Assembly (NCBI GenBank): GCA_002448445.1
Contig: DJYC01000041.1
Coordinates: 67,528 to 131,527, forward strand
Length of the DNA: 64,000 nt
Origin: Treponema sp. UBA6988
Lineage (GTDB): Bacteria > Spirochaetota > Spirochaetia > Treponematales > Treponemataceae
Reading direction: 5' to 3'
Below, piece after piece: positions 16,722 to 25,896 of the stretch. How positions within the stretch are numbered: position 1 is the stretch's first letter; each line of letters begins with the position of its first letter. A program made the translations under genes and the position numbers. The notes below the pieces were generated by a model. It made no database searches. It was given only the letters and a program-made list of their open reading frames with translations, and was not told the DNA's origin.

Positions 16722-17260
16722 ATGCGCTTGTAATTAACTGTAGCCCTGTAAAAAATGGGGCAACGGCAGAAATGGTGAACCTTGTTGCCGAATGCATACA
16801 GGAAAAGTATTCCGTAAAGAAAGTTTGCATTGGAGACTTCAAGGTTGAATTTTGCAAGGGTTGCAGAAGCTGCCACAAAACCGCCGAATGTTCAAACTTT
16901 GATGACGATTTTAACAATCTTGTCCAAGAATTTGAAAAGGCGGATGTTATAGTTTCTTGCGCACCTTCCTACTGGGCAGATGTTCCCGGGCAGTACAAGG
17001 CTTTTATAGACCGCTGGACTCCCTGGTGCAACACCCATGAACCCCATGCGAAGTTAAGCGCTGGCAAAAAAGGCTATTCCATGGTCTTACGCACAGGCCC
17101 CGGCATGCAGGAATGTGAGCGCCTAATCCAAACGATAGAGCACTTCTACGGCCACTTGGAAATTGAGTCCACAGACCGCATTGGCTTTACGTCCGTAGAA
17201 AACAAAAACGACCTCTTGGCGCACAAAAGCGAAATTGAAGCCTTCTGCACAAGAATTTAA
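16718..17260 (+). CDS. Flavodoxin-like NAD(P)H-dependent FMN reductase
   Basis: 180-residue flavodoxin-fold oxidoreductase. The N-terminal MNALVINCSPVKNGATAEM is the FMN-phosphate loop; APSYWADVPGQYKAFIDR is the second flavin-binding region. A cysteine motif CKGCRSCHKTAEC at about residues 48-60 resembles that of iron-sulfur flavoproteins and related NADPH-dependent FMN reductases, which can reduce quinones, metals or nitro-compounds. Whether a cluster is bound is open. Start 16718 overlaps the stop of the preceding membrane protein gene. Confidence 0.8.
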   Translation: MNALVINCSPVKNGATAEMVNLVAECIQEKYSVKKVCIGDFKVEFCKGCRSCHKTAECSNFDDDFNNLVQEFEKADVIVSCAPSYWADVPGQYKAFIDRWTPWCNTHEPHAKLSAGKKGYSMVLRTGPGMQECERLIQTIEHFYGHLEIESTDRIGFTSVENKNDLLAHKSEIEAFCTRI

Positions 17261-17287
17261 ATCTTAGCAGCGTACTCGATTGCAGCC

Positions 17288-17394
17288 TACGCCCGATTGG
17301 AGGGGCGCGAAGCGTTGCCGTGGTGAGCTCCCTGAGCGTAGTCGAAGGGGCGAACCTCGGCAATGGAGGCGAAAGCCGGAACCCCGGAAAGCGG
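17288..17394 (+). repeat. GC-rich intergenic repeat, family A copy 4
   Basis: CGATTGGAGGGGCGCGAAGCG ... CGGCAATGGAGGCG ... CCGGAACCCCGGAAAGCGGG. An insert with CTCCCTGAGCGTAGTCGAAGGGG sits inside. It is followed at 17392-17470 by two clean hairpins, GGGTAAAAATTGCctccatGCAATTTTTACCC and CAAGTTTTCCGGAGGAAAACTTG. No gene up to 17590. Confidence 0.75.
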
Positions 17395-17597
17395 GTAAAA
17401 ATTGCCTCCATGCAATTTTTACCCACAAGTTTTCCGGAGGAAAACTTGCCCGCCTGTTCTGCAAAGAGACAACGCGCCCTCCATGGCGCTCCTTGTTTGC
17501 GGTTTAGTACAATTGCATGGAGTTTGACCGGTCACGGAGTGCCGGGCACAGTTAAAATTGGCCTGCCGTCCAAATTTCAAAAATAATCTGAATTCTA

Positions 17598-17654
17598 TTG
17601 ACTTTACTTGCCGGAATGTATATATTTACATTTAGTTACCGATTGTTCGGTAAC
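17598..17654 (+). promoter_or_regulatory. Promoter and TetR-type operator of the efflux operon
   Basis: TTGACT (17598-17603), 17-bp spacer, TATATT (17621-17626). Immediately downstream lies a palindrome GTTACCGA-TTGT-TCGGTAAC (17635-17654), which would cover the transcription start. Position and size (8-4-8) are typical of TetR operators, so autorepression by the next gene is likely. Confidence 0.75.
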
Positions 17655-17664
17655 AATACGCGCT

Positions 17665-18936
17665 ATGGCAGAGAATACAAAAGAAAGGATAATAAGCGCG
17701 GTGTTTTCATTCTACCGCGACGGAAAAATAAAGAAAATTTCTCTTTCCAAGATTGCCGCAGAGGTTGGCATTAGCAAGGCTGCCATTTTCCGCCACTTTG
17801 CAAACCGCGAGGAGCTGGAGGAGACTCTTTTGCAGACCGTCTACGACCGCTTTGCCTCTCTGGTGACTGCCGTTCAGGGTATGCTTGGCCGGGGTGACTC
17901 TTCCGCTGTCCTGCCCTTTATAATCGAGACTCTTTGCCGCCACACTGAATACATAAACTACTTGCGCTCAACTTCGCCCGATTTTTCGCTGGACACTTTT
18001 GTGCTTGAAGGAAAGAAGCGTGGGGTGCGCATGTTTGACTCTGTATTTGCCCCCGACGGCTCTGTTCAGAACAAGTGCTTTTACTATACCGCGGTTTTTG
18101 TCTGCGTGGAGCTGCTGGAATTTGTTTACATCTGGAATTTTTACCGTGAAGAAAGCAATGACGTGGCCTATTATTCCAAGCGGTCTGCGGAATTTATCCA
18201 CAGCGGTCTTGGCAGGGCAGGCTTTCTTCTTTCCGACGGCCGGATGCAAAGTCTTGAGCAGGGTTGCCTGGCCTGCGTTATGAATGCAAGGGGGGTGGAC
18301 TCTAAGCTTGCGGCGGTTTCTGCAGTGGTTGCAAAAAAGGGCTATGCGGAGCTTACCATGGATTCCATTGCGGCGGAACTGGGCATGGCAAAAAGTTCCT
18401 TCTATTCTATATATAAGAACAAGGAAGACATGATTCTTTCGCTTCTTGAAAGTGAGTTTTCTGAATTCGGAAGGATTCTTGCCCTTGCGCTAAGGGATGC
18501 CGCTACTTTTGACGAATGCATTTTTTCGATTGTTTGCACCACGACCATTTATTTTTTCAAGCGCAGTGAAATTCTTGAGGCCTGCAAATGGATTGAATTC
18601 CAGCGAGTTGACGGTAATGATGGGGACAACAGGCTTCGCGAGATTTTTAATTCGCCTGAGCATGTTTCCTTTAAGCAGATTCTCTTTGCAAAGAAGGATT
18701 CTTTTGAGTTCCCGGAGCATCTTAGCGAGTCCCACAAGGAGCTTGCCCGCGATCTTATACTGAGCACTGCATTCGGGGAGCCTTTGATGTTTCTTGCCCA
18801 CGGAATCAGGCACGGTTTTCCCATGGAATTTTATTCGGAGATTGTGCGCGCAATTTACAAAATGCTTATGAGCGGAGTTGTAAGTTATACAAAAGACGGA
18901 AATATATTCAGTTATGGTAAAAAGGAGGAATTCTGA
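17665..18936 (+). CDS. Double TetR-family regulator
   Basis: 423-residue protein with two complete TetR-type DNA-binding regions: helix-turn-helix ISLSKIAAEVGISKAAIFRHF near residues 25-45, and a second one LTMDSIAAELGMAKSSFYSIY near 230-250, each followed by about 150 residues of helical ligand-binding type. TetR repressors usually have one such unit of about 200 residues and dimerise; here one chain could make an internal dimer. The palindrome over its promoter is the probable operator. It is the first gene of the efflux operon and its stop overlaps the tolC-like start by one base. No Shine-Dalgarno is seen before the ATG at 17665; alternatives upstream would lie at or before the transcription start. 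Confidence 0.8.
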   Translation: MAENTKERIISAVFSFYRDGKIKKISLSKIAAEVGISKAAIFRHFANREELEETLLQTVYDRFASLVTAVQGMLGRGDSSAVLPFIIETLCRHTEYINYLRSTSPDFSLDTFVLEGKKRGVRMFDSVFAPDGSVQNKCFYYTAVFVCVELLEFVYIWNFYREESNDVAYYSKRSAEFIHSGLGRAGFLLSDGRMQSLEQGCLACVMNARGVDSKLAAVSAVVAKKGYAELTMDSIAAELGMAKSSFYSIYKNKEDMILSLLESEFSEFGRILALALRDAATFDECIFSIVCTTTIYFFKRSEILEACKWIEFQRVDGNDGDNRLREIFNSPEHVSFKQILFAKKDSFEFPEHLSESHKELARDLILSTAFGEPLMFLAHGIRHGFPMEFYSEIVRAIYKMLMSGVVSYTKDGNIFSYGKKEEF

Positions 18937-20354
18937 TGAATTCTTTATTTAATAAAATGACGAAATCTTTTGCCCCGGCAGTTCTGGCCCTTGGCTTGGC
19001 AGCGCAGCTTGTGCTTTCGTCCAATGCCTTTGCGGAAGATGGCGGGCAAAAAACGGTGACGCTTACGGTTGAAAAGGCCGTTGATTACGCAAAGAAAAAC
19101 AGCCGTGCGCTAAAGAGTGCGGACATAGACCTGGACATAAAGAGAAGGGCTTCTGCATATTCCTGGAACGTGCTTTTTCCAGACGTTACCGTCAGCGGTA
19201 CGATGAGCCGTGCCAACAGCGTGGAGTCTTCCATTAAGCAGGCGAATGCAATGGCTCCCATTATGAATGCAATTGGAGTTCCCTTTGAGGAAAAGAAGGA
19301 AACGGAGAGCATGCACTGGACTGCGGTGGGCAACGTAACGGCAAGCCTTAACCTTAGCCTGGCCTACGTTAATTCCATTAGGGCTGCTAAGGCGGACTAC
19401 GAGGCTGGTAAGATAAGCTGGGAAAAGAGCCAGAAGGAAACCCTTGCCAACGTAAAGAAGCTTTTTTACGGTCTTCTTCTTGCCCAGGAAAACCTTAACC
19501 TTCAGAAGCGCAGTCTTGAAAACGCAAGGCAGAGAAGCGCTCAGGCAGCAGCCAACTTTAGGAACGGACGCATACCGGAGCTTGCCCTTTTGCAGGCACA
19601 GGTAACTTACCAGAACATGGTTCCGGAAGTTGAGCAGGCGGAGTTGCAGTTTAAGCAGCAGAAGAATATGTTTGCTTTTTTGCTTGGAATGCCTGTTGGA
19701 ACGGAGATTGTCTTGGACGGCAGCATAGATCCTGAATACGTTGACCTTAACGCTGATGACCTTATGAAAAAATATCTTGAAGACAGCTTGGACTACAAGT
19801 CTTTGCAGGCAACCCTCAACACAATGAACTTGCAGTTGGGCGCTGCAAACATGGCGGCTTTTACACCGGCACTTGCACTAAGCTACAGCTACCAGCCGGT
19901 TCTTCCCGATGCGCTTGATGCCGACTGGGGAGACAAGGACGCTTGGGTGGACAACGGTTCTTTTAGCGTTACCCTCGCTTGGAAGATTTCGGACATGCTC
20001 CCCTGGTCAAAGAACAGGCAGCAGGCTAAAGACTTAAAGGCAAACATACAGAAGCTTGAGCTTAGCCTTCAGGATGTCCGCGAGAACCAGAGGATGAAGA
20101 TTCAGGAGGCCGTGGACAACCTAAAGATGTGCCGCGAGCAGATTCAGTCCATGCAGAGAAACGTAACCCTTGCGCAGCGTTCCTACAACATGAGTGCAAC
20201 CGCCTACATGAACGGTACCCGCGAGCTTTTGGACCTGCGTGATGCAGAAAACCAGCTGAACCAGGCAAAACTTGGCCTTGCAAACCAGAAGTTCAACTAC
20301 ATAAGTTCACTTTTGGATTTGGAAACCCTGCTTGGCATTGAACTGAAAAAATAG
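18936..20354 (+). CDS. TolC-family outer-membrane efflux protein
   Basis: Forms the outer-membrane duct of a tripartite pump. A Sec signal peptide ends near SSNAFAEDG (about residue 33). Two outer-membrane-efflux-protein repeats follow with long heptad-rich helices (e.g. AQENLNLQKRSLENARQRS and its C-terminal counterpart NVTLAQRSYNMSATAYMNG). 472 residues, usual for the family. AAGGAGGA precedes the ATG, which overlaps the regulator's stop. The adaptor and pump genes follow, so the operon supplies all three parts. Confidence 0.9.
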   Translation: MNSLFNKMTKSFAPAVLALGLAAQLVLSSNAFAEDGGQKTVTLTVEKAVDYAKKNSRALKSADIDLDIKRRASAYSWNVLFPDVTVSGTMSRANSVESSIKQANAMAPIMNAIGVPFEEKKETESMHWTAVGNVTASLNLSLAYVNSIRAAKADYEAGKISWEKSQKETLANVKKLFYGLLLAQENLNLQKRSLENARQRSAQAAANFRNGRIPELALLQAQVTYQNMVPEVEQAELQFKQQKNMFAFLLGMPVGTEIVLDGSIDPEYVDLNADDLMKKYLEDSLDYKSLQATLNTMNLQLGAANMAAFTPALALSYSYQPVLPDALDADWGDKDAWVDNGSFSVTLAWKISDMLPWSKNRQQAKDLKANIQKLELSLQDVRENQRMKIQEAVDNLKMCREQIQSMQRNVTLAQRSYNMSATAYMNGTRELLDLRDAENQLNQAKLGLANQKFNYISSLLDLETLLGIELKK

Positions 20355-20373
20355 ATAGATTAAGGAGTTTTTT

Positions 20374-21309
20374 ATGAATAGAACAATTTCACAGGCGGCG
20401 CGTGCATCTTTTGTGCTTACATCCGCTTTGCTTTTTACAATCGCTTTTTCCGGCTGTTCCAAGAAGGAAGCCGAAGCAAAGAAAGAAGGAGAGGAAACTG
20501 TATTTGCCGTAAACGTAAGCAAGGTAGGTCAGGGCAATCTTGATGAATACCTTGAATTTGGCGGAGACGTGTCATCTTCTTCATCCGTAAGCGTAATGCC
20601 AGACATGGCAGGAAAAATTTCCCGTATCCTGGTAAGCGTTGGCGATTCTGTTGCCAAGAACCAGGTTATTGCTTATGTAGACGCAAGCACACCCGGTATG
20701 TACTACAGCCAGAGCCCTGTCCGCTCACCAATCAGCGGAATTGTAACTTCCTTTACGCCAAACGTTGGCTCCCAGGTTTCTCCTGCAATGGCTGTTGCAA
20801 CCGTAAGCCAGACGGACAATCTGGAAATAAAGATAAGCGTTGCAGAGCGCTTTGTTAGCCGCATCAAGATGGACCAGAACGCATTTATTTCTTTTAACGC
20901 ATATCCCGGAGTTGAATTTACTGCAAAAGTCGTGGAGATAAGCCCGGTTTTGGATACTTCCACCCGCACAATGAACGCAAAGCTCCGCCTTTCACCAAAC
21001 GACGACAGAATCCACGTTGGTATGTATGGCCGCGTAAAGCTCATAACCGACAGCGTAAACAATGTAATAGTTGTACCGCTTGGCGCAATCGTTCAGCGTG
21101 ACGGCAAGCCCTACATCTTTGTGGTTAGTTCCCAGAAGACGGAGAGTGAACCTGCCCGCGTAAAGCTTCAGAGTGTTTCTGAAGGAATTACCGTTGACAA
21201 CAAGACGGAAATCACCAACGGAATTTCTGCCGGTGACATGATTGTTGTAAAGGGACAGTCACTTTTGAATGACGGTTCTGCCGTAAACATTGTTTCTGTT
21301 TCGGAATAG
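20374..21309 (+). CDS. RND efflux periplasmic adaptor lipoprotein
   Basis: Membrane fusion protein (HlyD/AcrA family) linking the inner-membrane pump to the TolC duct. Lipoprotein signal ending IAFSGCSKKEA. The lipoyl-like half motifs (AGKISRILVSVGDSVAKNQV and SPISGIVTSF) and the beta-barrel region (DTSTRTMNAKLRL) are clear. At 311 residues it is shorter than AcrA (about 400) because the helical hairpin is nearly absent, which is common in compact adaptors. Ribosome site AAGGAG. It lies 19 bp after tolC and 36 bp before the pump. Confidence 0.9.
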   Translation: MNRTISQAARASFVLTSALLFTIAFSGCSKKEAEAKKEGEETVFAVNVSKVGQGNLDEYLEFGGDVSSSSSVSVMPDMAGKISRILVSVGDSVAKNQVIAYVDASTPGMYYSQSPVRSPISGIVTSFTPNVGSQVSPAMAVATVSQTDNLEIKISVAERFVSRIKMDQNAFISFNAYPGVEFTAKVVEISPVLDTSTRTMNAKLRLSPNDDRIHVGMYGRVKLITDSVNNVIVVPLGAIVQRDGKPYIFVVSSQKTESEPARVKLQSVSEGITVDNKTEITNGISAGDMIVVKGQSLLNDGSAVNIVSVSE

Positions 21310-21345
21310 TCTGAATATATGAATATAATATAGAAGGAATAAAAT

Positions 21346-24300
21346 ATGACTTTATCAGAAAGAGCGGTTCATAAACCTGTAACAACCCTGCTGATTTTTT
21401 TTGTTCTTATTGCGCTGGGAATTTTCTGTACGTTGAACCTGCCAATGGACATGTACCCAAACATGGATCTTCCCTACATGATTGTATATACCACTTACAA
21501 CAATGCAGGTCCTGAGGAAGTTGAACAGAGCGTTACCCGTACGCTGGAATCTTCACTTTCGGGTCTTGGCGGATTAAAGAAGATGCAGTCCCAGTCCTCC
21601 ACTGGACTAAGCCTTATCATTCTTGAATTCAACTACGGAACTAACCTTGATACGTCCGCAAACGAGATTCGAGACAAGATAGATATTGTGCGTTCATACC
21701 TCCCTGATGACGCTTCAACACCGCTTACAATTCAAATGGATCCTTCCATGATGCCAATAAAGGTTCTTGCGGTAAAGGGAAACCGTACTCCAGAGGAACT
21801 GCGCGATTATGCGGAAGACGTTATTCAGCCCCGCCTTGAGCAGCTGGACGGAATTGCAAGTGCAAACGTTACCGGTGGTAGGGAAGAGTCAATCAACGTA
21901 GACATTCCCCGCGACCGCCTTGAAGCATACAGCCTTAGCGTAAGCCAGGTTGCCCAGATGATTGGTGCCCAGAACATACAGAGTTCCGGCGGTAAGATTA
22001 CAAGCGGAGACTTGAATTACACAATAAAGACAAACGGAAAGTATCAGAGCATAGAGGACTTGCGCAACACGGTAATTTCCTACAAGATGGCCGCTTCCGA
22101 CGGAATGAATGCCCCTGAGCTTAAGACAATCCTTCTCCGCGACATTGCAGACATCTATGACGGTTACAAGGACGTTTCAACCCTTGCTTATCTTGACGGT
22201 GAACCTTGTGTTCTTATAATGCTGCAGAAGCAGAGCGGCAAAAACTCTGTTCAGGCTGCAAGAAGGGTAGACAAGGCAATTCCTACAATAAAAGCAGCCC
22301 TTCCTACGGACATAGAAATTGTAGAAGTATACGATACTACCGATGCAATCGAACAGACCATCGGTGAAGTTGTAAACTCTGTTATTGTTGGTGCAATCCT
22401 TGCTGTTTTGGTTCTTATTGTCTTCCTCCGCTCATTGAGGAGTACAATCATCATAGCCCTTGCAATTCCTGTTTCCGTAATGATAACTTTGTTTGCCATG
22501 TACTTTATGGACATTACGATTAACATGGTTTCTACAGCAGGTCTTTTGCTGGGTATAGGTATGCTTGTAGACAACTCCATAGTTGTTCTTGAAAACATAT
22601 TCTCCTACAGGCAAAAGGGAACTAAGTCCAGCGTTGCTTCTGTTCTTGGTGCAAGGGAAATGATTACTTCTATTACGGCAAGTACCCTTACTTCCGTCTG
22701 TATCTTCCTTCCTATGCTTATGTTCAAGAAGATGCTTGGAATTATGGGACAGATGTTCAACGACCTTGCTTGGACAATCATCATCTCCCTCATGAGCTCT
22801 CTTATTGTTGCAATCGCACTTGTTCCTGCCCTTACATCGCGCTTCATGCAGATTTCAATTCATGAATACAATACGGATAAGCCTTTGGACCGCTTTAACC
22901 GCTGGGCAGATAAATTCTTTGACAATCTGGACATAAGGTATTCGCACGGAGTAAAGCGTGTTCTTCGCCACAGAAAGCTTGTCATATTCAGCCTTATTGG
23001 TCTTTTTATAGTTTCTTTTGCTGTTATAAAAGTAGTTGGATTCATCTTTATGCCCGAACCAGCTTCCAACATGATTTCCATAGACTTTGCCCTGCCCAAG
23101 GGAACTCCCCTTGACGTTACGGAAAACACGATTCTTTCCATGCAGGCAATGGCAAGTCAGGAGCTTAAGGGTGTAAAGTACACGATGGTTTCCGTCGGAG
23201 GCACGTCCTGGTTCTCATCAGGTTCAGAGACAAATGCCGGACGAATCGTATTCTCACTTTACCCTGTAGAAGAAAGGCAGCCCGGTTGGGATAACGAAAA
23301 AACTGCCAAGGAAAAGCTTAGGAAATACTTTACCATGTTCCCGGGAGCAGACTTGAGCTTCTCCAAGAATATGAACAGTGCAGGTTCTGGCGGAATGAGC
23401 ATAGACATAAAGAGTGATGACCTTGAGCTTGTCCGTTCTACCGCTACCCAGATAGAAAAGCTTCTAAAGGAAAAGGCACAGGATTATGTTACGGAAGTTG
23501 CAAGCGATGTAGAAGACGGTCTTCCACAGGCAGAAATTATCGTTGACCGCGACCGCATGTACGAGCTTGGTCTGAATGTTTACGGAGTTGGAAGTGAAAT
23601 TACAGCCGCAATCAACGGAACTACCGCAAGCCGCTACACCAAGAACGGAGACGACATAGACATTCTTGTGCGCATGAGTGAGCGTGACAAGACAAAACTT
23701 GCAGACCTTGACCAGATTACAGTGGTTAACAGCCAGGGGCAGCAGATTCCTTTGAGCAGCTTTGCCCACTATGAGCAGAACGAAGCCCCTGTTACAATCT
23801 TCCGCGAATCCCAGGCCCGTATTGCCCACGTTACGGCTAAGCCTGCAAGCGGAAAGTCTCTGGACGTTATCCAGAAGGAAATCAACAAGCTGATTAGCGA
23901 CAACATTCCTCAGGATGAAAATGTCCTTATAGCATTCTCCGGTGACTATGCAGACATGATGGAAGCAGTCATTAAGTTTGGTGCAATCATCATCATGGCG
24001 GCATTCCTTGTATTCGTAGTAATGGCAAGCCAGTTTGAGTCTCTTATTGACCCCTTCATTGTTATTATGACAATTCCGCTTTCCTTCATCGGTGTGTTTA
24101 CAATTTACCTTATTACGCAACAGCAGCTCAGCGTTATAACGATTATGGGTCTTCTGGTTCTTGTTGGTACAATCGTAAACAACGGTATCGTTCTTGTTGA
24201 CTATACGAACCTTTTGCGGAAGAGGGGCTACAGCTTGGAGGACGCTTGTGTAGAAGCAGCCCGAAACCGTTTGCGCCCAATCCTTATGTCAACTCTTACG

Positions 24301-24594
24301 ACCGTTATTTCTCTTGCACCTATGGCATTCTTCCCAGGTGAAGGTTCTGCGTCAATGCAGCCAATCTCGCTTACCGTATTTGGTGGTATGACATTCGGTT
24401 CATTGATGACACTCTTCCTTATGCCAACGGTTTACTACATCGTAAACAACCACCGCATAAAGAAGGCTGCCAAGAAAGAAGCTAAGGCTCGTGCAAAGGC
24501 TTTGGCCGCCCGCAACGCCGCATTTGCAAGGGGAGAGAAAGTAAGCAGCTTAAAGAATCAGCAGGATCTTTTTGGTTCCGAGGAAAAGGAGTAG
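21346..24594 (+). CDS. RND-family efflux pump (AcrB/MdtB-like)
   Basis: Inner-membrane proton-driven pump, 1082 residues, usual length. N-terminal membrane segment, two large periplasmic loops and twelve predicted membrane helices. Motifs seen: LPMDMYPNMDLP near the start, GMLVDNSIVVLEN in helix 4 (one Asp of the usual Asp pair, Asn in the second place) and LVGTIVNNGIVLVDY in helix 10. The C-terminus has an unusual Lys/Ala-rich tail of about 45 residues. The Asp-to-Asn change is common outside the drug-efflux branch, so substrates could be lipids or dyes as well as drugs. Confidence 0.9.
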   Translation: MTLSERAVHKPVTTLLIFFVLIALGIFCTLNLPMDMYPNMDLPYMIVYTTYNNAGPEEVEQSVTRTLESSLSGLGGLKKMQSQSSTGLSLIILEFNYGTNLDTSANEIRDKIDIVRSYLPDDASTPLTIQMDPSMMPIKVLAVKGNRTPEELRDYAEDVIQPRLEQLDGIASANVTGGREESINVDIPRDRLEAYSLSVSQVAQMIGAQNIQSSGGKITSGDLNYTIKTNGKYQSIEDLRNTVISYKMAASDGMNAPELKTILLRDIADIYDGYKDVSTLAYLDGEPCVLIMLQKQSGKNSVQAARRVDKAIPTIKAALPTDIEIVEVYDTTDAIEQTIGEVVNSVIVGAILAVLVLIVFLRSLRSTIIIALAIPVSVMITLFAMYFMDITINMVSTAGLLLGIGMLVDNSIVVLENIFSYRQKGTKSSVASVLGAREMITSITASTLTSVCIFLPMLMFKKMLGIMGQMFNDLAWTIIISLMSSLIVAIALVPALTSRFMQISIHEYNTDKPLDRFNRWADKFFDNLDIRYSHGVKRVLRHRKLVIFSLIGLFIVSFAVIKVVGFIFMPEPASNMISIDFALPKGTPLDVTENTILSMQAMASQELKGVKYTMVSVGGTSWFSSGSETNAGRIVFSLYPVEERQPGWDNEKTAKEKLRKYFTMFPGADLSFSKNMNSAGSGGMSIDIKSDDLELVRSTATQIEKLLKEKAQDYVTEVASDVEDGLPQAEIIVDRDRMYELGLNVYGVGSEITAAINGTTASRYTKNGDDIDILVRMSERDKTKLADLDQITVVNSQGQQIPLSSFAHYEQNEAPVTIFRESQARIAHVTAKPASGKSLDVIQKEINKLISDNIPQDENVLIAFSGDYADMMEAVIKFGAIIIMAAFLVFVVMASQFESLIDPFIVIMTIPLSFIGVFTIYLITQQQLSVITIMGLLVLVGTIVNNGIVLVDYTNLLRKRGYSLEDACVEAARNRLRPILMSTLTTVISLAPMAFFPGEGSASMQPISLTVFGGMTFGSLMTLFLMPTVYYIVNNHRIKKAAKKEAKARAKALAARNAAFARGEKVSSLKNQQDLFGSEEKE

Positions 24595-24600
24595 TGCATT

Positions 24601-24897
24601 ATGGAAAAGAAAGTCCGCATAGAGATAATTTATTCACAGGCCTTGGACGAAGACTTCATCGCTGAATTCAGCAAGGCTGGAATCGTCCACAGGTATACAA
24701 AATTCAACAATGTTACCGGTGCCGGATTCAACAATCCGCATTTGGGGGACGACGTGTGGCCTCAGCTTAACATGATGTACCTTATTTTTTGTGGCGAAGA
24801 CGAATCAGAAAAAATCAAGGAAATTGTTTCCAAACTGCGCGAAAGTTATAAGACCGAAGGAATCGCGTGTTTTATAAGTTCCGCAGAAGAATTCTAA
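24601..24897 (+). CDS. PG0541-like small protein downstream of RND pump
   Basis: 98-residue cytoplasmic protein, 6 bp after the pump stop. It resembles the PG0541 family, small ferredoxin-fold/PII-like proteins encoded beside RND transporters in anaerobes. Sequence features: VRIEIIYSQALDEDF at the N-terminus, then GAGFNNPHLGDDVWPQLN and LIFCGEDESEKIKEIV. No catalytic site. A modulating role for the pump is an inference from constant neighbourhood. Confidence 0.7.
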   Translation: MEKKVRIEIIYSQALDEDFIAEFSKAGIVHRYTKFNNVTGAGFNNPHLGDDVWPQLNMMYLIFCGEDESEKIKEIVSKLRESYKTEGIACFISSAEEF

Positions 24898-24921
24898 GGG
24901 GAGATTTTACAGGAGGCATTT

Positions 24922-25887
24922 ATGGCTACGGAAAATAAAAAGTTAAAAAATTTCCTGACCCCGGTAAGGGTAATCTGGGGCTTGGTAGCTTTTGTTTTTG
25001 TGATTATGGTTTTCACAAGTTTTTTCATCGTGAATCCTGACGAGCAGTGCGTTATAACAAGGTTTGGCCGCTACTACGAAACACTTGGCCCTGGCCTTCA
25101 CTACAAGCTGCCCTTTGGCATCGACAAAAAATATGTTGTTCCGGGACCAAAGGCAATCCAGACCGAGCAGTTTGGTTTTGTTACGACTCACGGCGGACCT
25201 GTGAACCAGTACAAGAACGGTATTACAAATGAATCCACCATGCTTACTGGAGACCTTAACATTGTAGACGTTGAGTGGATTATCCAGTACCGCATTACAG
25301 ACCCAAAGGCCTGGCTCTTTACGGTTCAGGAAAAAGAGCAGACCATACGCGACATAAGCCGCTCCGTAGTGAACACCCTTGTTGGTGACCGCGCAATTCT
25401 TGAGGTAATGAGCAACGAGCGTACTAACATAGAGAATCTTGCCGTTGAGCAGATGAACCTCCAGTACAAAAAGCTTGGAATAGGAATAGATGTTTCTGCC
25501 GTAAAGCTTCAGAACATCGTTCCCCCTGCCGGTGTACAGGATGCCTTTGAAGACGTAAACAAAGCTATTCAGGACATGAACCGCTACATCAACGAGGGCA
25601 AGGAACGCTACAATGCGGAAATCCCAAGGGCAAAGGGCGAGGCAGACCAGAAGGTTCAGGTTGCAGAAGGATATGCCGCCGAGCGTGTAAACAAGGCAAA
25701 GGGTGACGTTGCCCGCTTTAATTCAGTCTACGAGGAATACCGCAAGGCTCCGGCCGTTACCCGTGACCGTCTTTACCTTGAGACAATGGAAGAAATTTTT
25801 GCAGGTCAGGACAAGGAAAAGAAGCCTGTCCTCATCGACAGCGAGTTGGACAATATCCTGCCCGTAAAGAATCTGGGAAAAAACTAG
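24922..25887 (+). CDS. hflK: HflK, SPFH/band-7 protein, modulator of FtsH
   Basis: Forms with HflC a membrane cage around the FtsH protease. One N-terminal membrane segment (about residues 18-38), then the band-7 domain starting NPDEQCVITRFGRYYETLGPG, with the typical VEWIIQYRITDP and a C-terminal coiled-coil rich in Ala, Glu and Lys. 321 residues, near the family length, but it lacks the Gly-rich N-terminal tail of E. coli HflK. ACAGGAGG precedes the ATG. hflC follows after 9 bp. Confidence 0.9.
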   Translation: MATENKKLKNFLTPVRVIWGLVAFVFVIMVFTSFFIVNPDEQCVITRFGRYYETLGPGLHYKLPFGIDKKYVVPGPKAIQTEQFGFVTTHGGPVNQYKNGITNESTMLTGDLNIVDVEWIIQYRITDPKAWLFTVQEKEQTIRDISRSVVNTLVGDRAILEVMSNERTNIENLAVEQMNLQYKKLGIGIDVSAVKLQNIVPPAGVQDAFEDVNKAIQDMNRYINEGKERYNAEIPRAKGEADQKVQVAEGYAAERVNKAKGDVARFNSVYEEYRKAPAVTRDRLYLETMEEIFAGQDKEKKPVLIDSELDNILPVKNLGKN

Positions 25888-25896
25888 GGGGAAGAA

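Noticed and set aside
17264..17586. Several open frames of 60-90 codons between the flavoprotein and the TetR gene
   Set aside because: They fall inside family A repeat copy 4 and its hairpins, without ribosome sites.
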